Under the pieces are notes generated by a model. It was given only the letters and a program-made list of their open reading frames with translations, was not told where the DNA came from and did not search any database. The position numbers and the translations under genes are program-made. From the NCBI GenBank assembly GCA_045594025.1, contig JAZNXS010000017.1:3156-67155 (forward strand): DNA of 64,000 nt, read 5' to 3'. Source of the stretch: Scatosoma sp045594025 (lineage in GTDB: Bacteria; Bacillota; Clostridia; Christensenellales; Borkfalkiaceae). Below, one piece after another: positions 8,630 to 14,960 of the stretch. The stretch's first letter is position 1. The number at the start of each line of letters is the position of its first letter.

Positions 8630-9286
8630 ATGAAGAAGTACAAATATATTTTATTTGATTTGGATGGAACGCTGACGCTTTCCCATCCGGGTATCCATGG
8701 GTGTATTCGTTACGCGTTGGAAAAGATGGGCAGAGCAGAGCCGACTTACGAGCAGTTAAAAGGGTGTATCGGCCCCTCGCTAATGTATTCCTTCCAAACC
8801 TTTTTTGGAATGAATGAGGAAGATGCGCGGATGGCTACGGCGAAGTACAGAGAGAGATATTCGGTAATCGGTTGGCAGGAAAACGAACCCATCGAGGGCG
8901 CGTTGGATACTTTGAAAGCTTTGAAAGAGGCAGGGTATAAGCAAGCGATGGCGACGTCGAAACCCATCGTATACGCTTCGAAAATTGCGAAAAAATTTGG
9001 GTTTTCCGAATATTTGGACGAAGAAGTGGGCAGCGGTATCGATGGCAGTTTGCCCACGAAGGCAGACGTTATTAAAGAGGCGATGAAGCGTTTGGGCGCA
9101 AGCGCCGACGAATGTCTTATGGTTGGGGATAGAATGTACGACGTGGAAGGAGCAAAAATAAACGGAATGGACAGCGCTATGCTGCGCGTGGGATACGCAG
9201 AGAGCGAAGAGGAATACGTGGAGGCAAAGCCTGAATACGTTTTTAAGGATTTTGCGGAATTGAAAGCTTTTTTATTGCAAAAATAA
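8630..9286 (+). CDS. HAD-superfamily phosphatase (phosphoglycolate phosphatase-like)
   Basis: Cytoplasmic HAD hydrolase of 218 residues. Motif I 'FDLDGTLTLSHP' holds the nucleophilic Asp and the acid/base Asp; motif II is 'MATSKP', and the Lys and final acidic motif are in 'VGDRMYDVEGAK'. The helical cap between motifs I and II makes it a subclass I (PGP/YjjG-type) enzyme, likely a small-molecule phosphatase or 5'-nucleotidase. I chose the ATG with AAAAGGAG upstream; the open frame extends 16 codons further, but that stretch holds the promoter. Substrate unknown. Confidence 0.88.
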   Translation: MKKYKYILFDLDGTLTLSHPGIHGCIRYALEKMGRAEPTYEQLKGCIGPSLMYSFQTFFGMNEEDARMATAKYRERYSVIGWQENEPIEGALDTLKALKEAGYKQAMATSKPIVYASKIAKKFGFSEYLDEEVGSGIDGSLPTKADVIKEAMKRLGASADECLMVGDRMYDVEGAKINGMDSAMLRVGYAESEEEYVEAKPEYVFKDFAELKAFLLQK

Positions 9287-9369
9287 GTAAAAATTAAACG
9301 TCGTTTTTTGTAAATCTCCATACCATGTACGAGTTGAAAATGTAAAAACGGGTAAAAATTGATATAACG

Positions 9370-9399
9370 GAGCAGCGTTTGGGTACGTTGCTCTTTTTT
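9370..9399 (+). terminator. Intrinsic terminator
   Basis: GAGCAGCG (9370-9377) pairs with CGTTGCTC (9386-9393, one G-T pair), followed by six T. It ends the HAD phosphatase transcript. The remainder of this 390-base gap is AT-rich and otherwise holds only the next promoter. Confidence 0.8.
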
Positions 9400-9522
9400 G
9401 TTTTCGTTTGCATAAAAAATATAATTTGGTTTGTCAATTGACAAAATGCACGAAAAAAAAGGCTTATTTTATCCAAAATAAGAGAAAAAGTGAAAAATTG
9501 TGAATTATTTTCAAAAAGGGTA

Positions 9523-9551
9523 TTTACAAAAACGATTTTATGTGGTAAACT
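9523..9551 (+). promoter_or_regulatory. Predicted promoter of the Ppx/GppA gene
   Basis: TTTACA (9523-9528) and TAAACT (9546-9551) are 17 bases apart. The predicted leader is about 120 bases long and includes a GGGC...GCCC hairpin and the palindrome ATTTCATGAAAT (near 9615-9626). Confidence 0.6.
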
Positions 9552-9679
9552 ATGGGAAAAAATTAAGATGGGGAAAAAGGGCAAAGAGAAAAAACGCCCT
9601 AAAATTCGTTAGAATTTCATGAAATCACGAAAAAGCCTTGTCGGATGAGCAGGGTTTAATGCAAAAAGAGGTAGTTAAA

Positions 9680-11191
9680 GTGGAAAAAATCGGGATAATT
9701 GATTTGGGTTCGAATACCGCAAGACTCGTCATTGTGGACATGTTCGCTGACGGACATTATATGGTCGTTGACGAATTGAAGGAAAGCGTGCGTCTCGGTC
9801 AGGATATGGACAGAGATGGTTTTTTAAAGCCGCAAAGAATTGCAGAAACCATCAAAACGTTAAAAATGTTCAAGCGTCTTTGCGACACCAGCGGTGTAGA
9901 CCGCATTATTGCCGTAGGTACGGCGGCGGTTCGCAGAGCAAAAAATCAACGCTCGTTCTTGGATGAAATTCAAGTGAGCTGTAACATTACCATTCGTGTT
10001 CTTTCCGAGGAGGAAGAAGCGCTTTTGGTATACCGCGGCGTAATCAATTCGATGGATATTCCCAAGGGGCTTATTCTGGAAATCGGCGGCGGCAGTACGA
10101 AGATTATCTATTACAACAGACGTAACGTACTCGGTTTTGCGTCCTTGCCTTTCGGTGCTGTGACGCTTACCGATCTTTTCGCAAACGATGCAACGCCCGA
10201 AGAAGCGGCTTCGCACGTGGAAGAATTCTTTACCGAGCAGTTAAAGCGGATTCCTTGGCTTTCCGAAGTCGATCCCGAAACGCAGATGATCGGCGTTGGC
10301 GGTTCGTTCAGAAATCTGTTTAAAATCAGTAGATTGGTTAGAAAATATCCTTTGGATATGGCGCATAACTATAAGCTGGCAACCGAGGACTTCACGGGTA
10401 TTTATAATATGATGAAGGTGCTTGACGTGGATAGACGCAAGAAGATCAAAGGTTTATCCCCTTCAAGGGCGGATATTATGCCTGCTGCGATGGCGGTTAT
10501 GCAGTCCTTTATTAAGTACATGAACATCGAATCGTTCACCATCGGCGGTAGCGGTCTTCGCGAGGGCTTGATGGTCAACCATGCGTTGCCTATCACGATG
10601 GAAAAACCCATCTCCGACGTGTTGACGTATTCGCTTGACAGACTCATCAAGTATTACGGCTGCGATCCCAAGCATATTGAGCACGTATTGCATCTTTCTG
10701 TGCAGCTGTTCAAACAGCTTCGCGTACTGCATAAATTCTCCAGGCAATACCTTAAGGTATTGAAAATTGCGGCAAGCTTGCACGATTGCGGTATGCGCAT
10801 GAAGTATTACGGCCATGCAAGACATAGCTGTTATACCATTTTGAGTTCGTCCATCTACGGCGCAACGCACCGTGAAATCATTTTGGCGGCGTTTGTGGCA
10901 GGTTGCCATAACGGCGAAGACGTGCCGATGATCGAATGGCAGAAGTATAAGGGAATCGTTACGGAAGAGGATTTGGACGCTGTGAAGAAGCTCGGTGTTC
11001 TTCTTCGTATTGCTGAAAGCTTGGATAGAAGCCACTGCGGCATGGTAACCGGTTTGAATTGCGACGTGCTTGGTGATTCCGTTATCATGAAAACGATTGT
11101 GACGGGAGACGCGGCTTTGGAAATTCGCGATGCGGAAAGAGCGAACCCCGAATTCAAGAAAGCGTTTAGAAAGAATTTGGAAATTTTATAA
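9680..11191 (+). CDS. Ppx/GppA phosphatase with C-terminal HD-type domain
   Basis: Member of the exopolyphosphatase / pppGpp phosphohydrolase family, an actin-like ATPase fold acting on polyphosphate or (p)ppGpp. The two phosphate loops are visible as 'IIDLGSNTARLV' near the start and 'LEIGGGSTKIIYY' about 130 residues on. After about residue 310 an HD-like helical domain follows ('SLHDCGMRMKYYGHARHSCY'), as in long-form Ppx proteins. The start is uncertain: GTG at 9680 has the best site (AAGAGG, 8 bases upstream) and gives the family-typical N-terminus; ATG 9659 and TTG 9638 would add 7 and 14 residues. Monocistronic between a promoter and a terminator. Confidence 0.88.
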   Translation: MEKIGIIDLGSNTARLVIVDMFADGHYMVVDELKESVRLGQDMDRDGFLKPQRIAETIKTLKMFKRLCDTSGVDRIIAVGTAAVRRAKNQRSFLDEIQVSCNITIRVLSEEEEALLVYRGVINSMDIPKGLILEIGGGSTKIIYYNRRNVLGFASLPFGAVTLTDLFANDATPEEAASHVEEFFTEQLKRIPWLSEVDPETQMIGVGGSFRNLFKISRLVRKYPLDMAHNYKLATEDFTGIYNMMKVLDVDRRKKIKGLSPSRADIMPAAMAVMQSFIKYMNIESFTIGGSGLREGLMVNHALPITMEKPISDVLTYSLDRLIKYYGCDPKHIEHVLHLSVQLFKQLRVLHKFSRQYLKVLKIAASLHDCGMRMKYYGHARHSCYTILSSSIYGATHREIILAAFVAGCHNGEDVPMIEWQKYKGIVTEEDLDAVKKLGVLLRIAESLDRSHCGMVTGLNCDVLGDSVIMKTIVTGDAALEIRDAERANPEFKKAFRKNLEIL

Positions 11192-11203
11192 AATCAGCGA
11201 AAT

Positions 11204-11239
11204 AAAAGCCGTTTTCACTGTTGCGGTGGAACGGCTTTT
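11204..11239 (+). terminator. Intrinsic terminator
   Basis: AAAAGCCGTT (11204-11213) pairs with AACGGCTTTT (11230-11239). It ends the Ppx/GppA transcript. Confidence 0.85.
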
Positions 11240-11364
11240 GTTTTAGGTTTTGTCCCAACGTTCGGTTTTTATAAAACCGCTAGTTTGTGCAATGTAACCA
11301 AAGTAAATCATTCGAACCAGCCCCAAAGCCGTCTTTTTTGTGCTTAAATTAGCGAAGGAAGTGT

Positions 11365-11943
11365 ATGCAATACGTTTTAGCCAGCGCATCCCCGCGGAGA
11401 AAACAGCTCCTTGCGGAAGTGATTGCGGATTTTGAAATTATTCCGTCCTTAGCGGACGAAAGCAAACAGACGGCAGAATCGCCCAAAGCGCTTGTAATCG
11501 AGCTTGCAAAGTTGAAGGCAGGCGAGGTTGCGCACCGTCCCGAAAACGAAGGGAAAGTGGTGATAGGCTCGGATACGATAGTGGCGTTTGAGGGAAAAGT
11601 CCTTGGAAAACCCATGGATGAAGCGGACGCTTTCCGTATGTTAAAAATGCTGTCGGGCAACAAGCACGCAGTGTATACCGGCGTTTGTGTGATGCGCGTC
11701 AAAGACGGCAAAACGCAGTGCTTTACAGAGGTGGACGGTACCGACGTGTATTTTGAGGAGCTCAGCGACGAGTGGATTCATGCGTATATTGCAGGCGGTT
11801 CGCCGATGGATAAAGCAGGCGCGTATGGAATTCAGGACGGCGGCTTGGTAAAGCGGATTGAGGGGAGCTACACCAACGTGGTAGGGTTTCCCGTGAAACT
11901 AATTAAAAAATTGCTTGAAAAAGTGGAGAAGGAGTGGCAATGA
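11365..11943 (+). CDS. maf: Maf-family nucleoside triphosphate pyrophosphatase
   Basis: House-cleaning pyrophosphatase that hydrolyses non-canonical or modified nucleotides (dTTP/UTP type in the YhdE/Maf branch). The 192 residues contain the hallmark N-terminal 'LASASPRRKQLL' and the conserved 'VIGSDTIV', 'LGKPMDEADA' and 'DKAGAYGIQD' segments. The start has GAAGGAAG upstream. Its stop codon overlaps the start of the MreB-like gene (ATGA), so the pair is translationally coupled. A maf gene next to mreB is a long-recognised arrangement in Bacillota, but here mreC, mreD and radC are absent. Confidence 0.95.
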   Translation: MQYVLASASPRRKQLLAEVIADFEIIPSLADESKQTAESPKALVIELAKLKAGEVAHRPENEGKVVIGSDTIVAFEGKVLGKPMDEADAFRMLKMLSGNKHAVYTGVCVMRVKDGKTQCFTEVDGTDVYFEELSDEWIHAYIAGGSPMDKAGAYGIQDGGLVKRIEGSYTNVVGFPVKLIKKLLEKVEKEWQ

Positions 11944-12944
11944 TTAAACTTGCAATCGATCTCGGTTCATCGATGACAAAGATATACCGCGCGGATACGA
12001 ACAGTGGAATCGTGCTTGCAGAGCCGTCCTGTGTGGCGGTGGATGCTGCCGAGCAGGAAATCAAAGCCATCGGCAAGGCGGCGAAAAACCTCGTAGGAAA
12101 AACGGCGGAATATACGAAAATCGTCTCTCCGATTTTTGAGGGGCTGATTGCCAACAGGACGCTTGCGGCGGCAATGCTGAAAGAGTTTTTAAACCGTATC
12201 GAAATTAGGAGATCGGCTTTGCGCCACGCGCAAATTTTGATGAGTATCCCTTGTGGGCTTGGCGACGCGCAGTTAGCGGAATATGCAGCCTTGGCAGAGG
12301 AATGCGGTATTAAGAAAGTGCGTTTTGTCGAACAGCCGTATTTGGCGGCGCTTGGCGGCGGCGCGGTGCTTAGCGAATCCGATCCCGTCTTTTGTTTGGA
12401 TATCGGGCATGGGGTTTCCAATGCGGCGGTCATTTCCGCAAACGGCATTATATCCGGGCTTGCCATCAACGTTGGCGGCAATAACATGGACGCAAACATT
12501 ATTGGCAAAATCAGCCGAGATCATCAGCTTCAAATTGGTGCGTTAACGGCGGAACGTATCAAAAATGAAATTGGATCCTTGTCGGCGAGTGCGCTCGGCA
12601 CGATAGTGGCAGAGGGGAGCTCGACGGAGAATTTCCAACCGTGCTCAGCTTCCGTTTCCGCAAACAGTATTACGGAATGTCTTCGCGTATACGTGAATAA
12701 AATTTTGGAATATGCAGTAAGCGTATTATGGAATTTACCTGCGGAGGTTGCCGCGGCTGTCAATCGCAAGGGCGTATATCTTTCGGGGGGTATCATGAAG
12801 CTTTCCCATGCGCCGCAATATATCGGCGCACAGCTCAACATGCGGTACCATGTCTGCGAAGAACCGCAATTTGCCACCGTTTTGGGCGGCGGTGTACTGC
12901 TTCGCGACGAAGCGCTTTTAAAGCGTTTTGAAAGAAAACTGTAA
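11940..12944 (+). CDS. Divergent MreB-like actin homologue
   Basis: Actin/HSP70-fold ATPase of 334 residues, best compared with the rod-shape filament protein MreB. The phosphate 1 loop is 'AIDLGSSMTKIY', and the order of segments ('LAEPSCVAVD', 'FVEQPYLAALGGG', 'GGNNMDANI', 'YLSGGIMKL') follows MreB. It is divergent, however: the second phosphate loop, normally DIGGGTTD, reads 'DIGHGVSN', so ATP binding or turnover may differ. I chose the ATG at 11940 (AAGGAG 5 bases upstream) over the in-frame GTG at 11934. Coupling to maf supports a cell-shape role; a plasmid-type ParM function is less likely. Confidence 0.8.
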   Translation: MIKLAIDLGSSMTKIYRADTNSGIVLAEPSCVAVDAAEQEIKAIGKAAKNLVGKTAEYTKIVSPIFEGLIANRTLAAAMLKEFLNRIEIRRSALRHAQILMSIPCGLGDAQLAEYAALAEECGIKKVRFVEQPYLAALGGGAVLSESDPVFCLDIGHGVSNAAVISANGIISGLAINVGGNNMDANIIGKISRDHQLQIGALTAERIKNEIGSLSASALGTIVAEGSSTENFQPCSASVSANSITECLRVYVNKILEYAVSVLWNLPAEVAAAVNRKGVYLSGGIMKLSHAPQYIGAQLNMRYHVCEEPQFATVLGGGVLLRDEALLKRFERKL

Positions 12945-12954
12945 ATGAATAAAT

Positions 12955-12986
12955 AAAGAGCTGTGAACAAAAATCACAGCTCTTTT
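12955..12986. terminator. Bidirectional intrinsic terminator
   Basis: AAAGAGCTGTGA (12955-12966) and TCACAGCTCTTT (12974-12985) form a 12-bp stem. It ends the maf-mreB unit and may also act on the convergent hydrolase. Confidence 0.85.
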
Positions 12987-13055
12987 CATATATTGTTTAA
13001 GGGGTAATTTGACGAATTATAAGACGAAATTCGCTATTCAAATCGAGCTTGTTCG

Positions 13056-14015
13056 TTAGAATTTGCACGCAACTTCAAAATCTTTTAAAGCGGCGATATA
13101 GCCGGCTTGATCTTTGGGGTAGGCAAGACCATGCCCTGCCCCTTTTACGGCCACAAGGCGTTTTTTCGTCTTACAAGCGTCGTAAATTTTCCGGCTCATT
13201 TCAAAGGGAACAAAGGCATCGTCGTCGCCGTGTAAAAGCAGAATGGGGATTTTACACGTTTCCATTGCTTTTACGGGGGAAGTTTCGTCTAAATCAAACT
13301 TTCCATATAGCTTCGCACCCAGCTTGATAAACGGATAGACGAGCTTCGGCGGTAAATGCATTTCTTTGACGATTTTCTGTATAATTTCTTTCGCGGAGGA
13401 GTAAGAGCAATCCCCTAAAGCGCAAACGACGTTTTTAGGAAGCGTTTCGCCTGCCGCCAATAATACGGTTGCCGCGCCCATGGATATGCCGCCAAGCATA
13501 ATAACGACGTCTTCGCCAAATTTTTTAATTGCAAAATCTATCCAACGCAAGCAGTCTTTCCGTTCATTGATACCAAAGGAAATTACGTGTCCGTCGCTGT
13601 TGCCGCTACCTCGTTGATCGATAAGCAGCGCATTTCTACCCAGCGCAAAACAACGCTGTACGCTACCGCAAAGGTCTCGCTCAATATTGCCTTGATAGCC
13701 GTGAAAAAGGATTTCCAAAGGTGCGCCTTTTTTATATTCATAATATTTCCCGCGCAAGGTCAAGCCGTCGAACGAGGTGATAGACACTTCCTCGCACGGC
13801 ATGGTTCTCGTTTCCTTCATCCAAGCTACCATCTGATTGCGGTATTCTTCGTAGATTTCCCCTGGCGGAAGCTCGAATTCATCTTCTCCAAGCGGTGTTC
13901 TTGCAGGGGAATAGAACACCCGACGGTAGCAATAATAGGAAATCAGCAATATGAACAGAGTAAGAACTGCAAGGATAATTAGGAATGGAATTAAAACATA
14001 TTCAATAAACGGCAT
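13056..14015 (-). CDS. Membrane-anchored alpha/beta hydrolase
   Basis: Serine hydrolase fold anchored by one N-terminal helix (about residues 5-30, 'LIPFLIILAVLTLFILLISY'). The oxyanion region is 'LFHGYQGN', the nucleophile elbow is 'GGISMGAAT' with the catalytic Ser, and the acid and histidine are probably in 'LLHGDDDAFVP' and 'AVKGAGHGLAYP'. The pattern 'LIDQRGSGNSDGH' is typical of the BAAT/YqkD-like and Ndr-like groups. The length (319 residues) fits. The substrate is unknown; esterase or lipase activity at the membrane is likely. A single gene, transcribed toward the maf-mreB terminator. Confidence 0.85.
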   Translation of the reverse strand: MPFIEYVLIPFLIILAVLTLFILLISYYCYRRVFYSPARTPLGEDEFELPPGEIYEEYRNQMVAWMKETRTMPCEEVSITSFDGLTLRGKYYEYKKGAPLEILFHGYQGNIERDLCGSVQRCFALGRNALLIDQRGSGNSDGHVISFGINERKDCLRWIDFAIKKFGEDVVIMLGGISMGAATVLLAAGETLPKNVVCALGDCSYSSAKEIIQKIVKEMHLPPKLVYPFIKLGAKLYGKFDLDETSPVKAMETCKIPILLLHGDDDAFVPFEMSRKIYDACKTKKRLVAVKGAGHGLAYPKDQAGYIAALKDFEVACKF

Positions 14016-14172
14016 AATGCGTGCTCCTGCGGTTATTTACGTTATTATTATAGCAGTTTATATGGCGGAATTCAAACAAAAGAAAGGGTTTATCGATAAT
14101 TTTACCAAACTTTCACCCTATGGGTGAAAAAGAAATGCTGCAAAAAAATTTGAAAAAATTTTCAAAAACCTA

Positions 14173-14200
14173 TTGACAAACGGAAAATTTCTGTTATAAT
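14173..14200 (+). promoter_or_regulatory. Near-perfect sigma-A promoter of the large RNA
   Basis: TTGACA (14173-14178) and TATAAT (14195-14200) both match consensus exactly, with a 16-base spacer. Transcription would begin near 14207. Upstream lies a perfect hairpin, TTTCACCC/GGGTGAAA (14111-14129), of unknown role. Confidence 0.85.
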
Positions 14201-14340
14201 AAAGGTACAAAAAGAAAGAAACAAACAAAAAATGTTTGAAAATTTCATAAAAGCATTTGGAGAACGCCAATGAACTAATGTAGAATGGCCGATAGGGATC
14301 GGTCAAAGTGCCGTAGGGATACGGCGAAAAAATTCACTCG

Positions 14341-14698
14341 AAAGGAGGGTATAAAAAGCGATGATTCCTTCCCATTATGAGGCTGTCGTTTAAGCGCGAA
14401 AATCGAAAATAACCCAAAAAACATCGGAAAAGATGTTTTAAAGACGAAAGTCTTTTGAGTATTCGGAAAGCGTTACCGTGGAACGAAAGAAGCGGATAAA
14501 CGAAAAAAGGAGGTACACGTAAATGATTTGTGTAACTTCGAGAAAGACTAAAAAGGACGAGGATACTCCGACGTACACGTAAGTCCCTACCGACGAGAGG
14601 TCGGCAGAGAATGAAAAGTTTGTTAAAGGAGGTACGGAGGAATGATTTACGTCCCTGTGTCTAAAAGGTACTTTAACAAAGAAGATAAAGCGAGGTAA
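14341..14698 (+). other. Three mini-ORFs with repeated GGAGG sites inside the large RNA
   Basis: Within the structured RNA, GGAGG is followed by ATGATT three times: at 14361 (10 codons, MIPSHYEAVV), 14523 (19 codons, MICVTSRKTKKDEDTPTYT) and 14642 (18 codons, MIYVPVSKRYFNKEDKAR). For the last two, AAAGGAGGTAC lies exactly 9 bases before the ATG, and the peptides share a rough pattern (MIxV, basic middle, acidic pair). They could be translated peptides, or the repeats could be structural elements of the RNA. Translation is unproven. Confidence 0.3.
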
Positions 14699-14846
14699 CA
14701 GTCCAATGAACGTAATATGTGAGGAATGCAGATAAGAAATATCCGTAATAGAAACGCGGACGAGATCCGCACGGCGAAATTGAATTCGAAAAGACACGGA
14801 TAATAAAAAAGAAATTGCATTCTTACAACTAAATATGATAAATACT

Positions 14847-14875
14847 CCCCCTGCCGAAAGACAGGGGGTTATTTT
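14847..14875 (+). terminator. Terminator of the large RNA
   Basis: CCCCCTG (14847-14853) pairs with CAGGGGG (14862-14868), followed by TTATTTTATT. It sits before the helicase promoter, so the RNA and the helicase operon are separate transcripts. Confidence 0.8.
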
Positions 14876-14900
14876 ATTGTTGCTTGTTCAGTTATGCGTA

Positions 14901-14929
14901 TTGACTTTTCTGTCCCACTATGGTATAAT
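14901..14929 (+). promoter_or_regulatory. Predicted promoter of the helicase-nuclease operon
   Basis: TTGACT (14901-14906), a 17-base spacer and TATAAT (14924-14929) with an extended -10 TG. Its position rules out the upstream start of the long open frame that begins at 14835. Confidence 0.8.
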
Positions 14930-14960
14930 GATACCGTTAAAATGGAGTGAAAAAGGAAGC

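Larger units (their letters stand above)
14207..14875 (+). ncRNA. Large structured RNA of about 670 nt, class unassigned
   Basis: This stretch has no long open frame, a consensus promoter and an intrinsic terminator, and is dense in secondary structure. Helices seen by eye: CAAACA/TGTTTG (14222-14238), GCCGAT/ATCGGT (14288-14303), GCCGTA/TACGGC with a GGGA loop (14310-14325), AACATC/GATGTT (about 14420-14437), AAAGAC-GAAA-GTCTTT (about 14440-14455), CCGAC/GTCGG (14590-14604), a long-range perfect 10-bp pairing TTTGTTAAAG (14619-14628) with CTTTAACAAA (14671-14680), and a 3' domain TATCCGT/ACGGATA enclosing GCGGA/TCCGC. GNRA loops and its size recall ornate RNAs such as ROOL or OLE, but I cannot assign it. 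It lacks RNase P, tmRNA and group II intron signatures. Confidence 0.75.

Noticed and set aside
14207..14875. Group II intron, RNase P RNA, tmRNA, 6S RNA or T-box in the large RNA
   Set aside because: No GTGYG start or domain V, no P4 or GAGGAAAGTCC segment, no tag reading frame with tRNA-like ends, no single long helix with a central bubble, and no conserved T-box sequence.
14835..14960. Upstream extension of the helicase reading frame
   Set aside because: This stretch holds the RNA terminator and an extended -10 promoter, and its translation is an unrelated hydrophobic sequence; the helicase starts at 14961.
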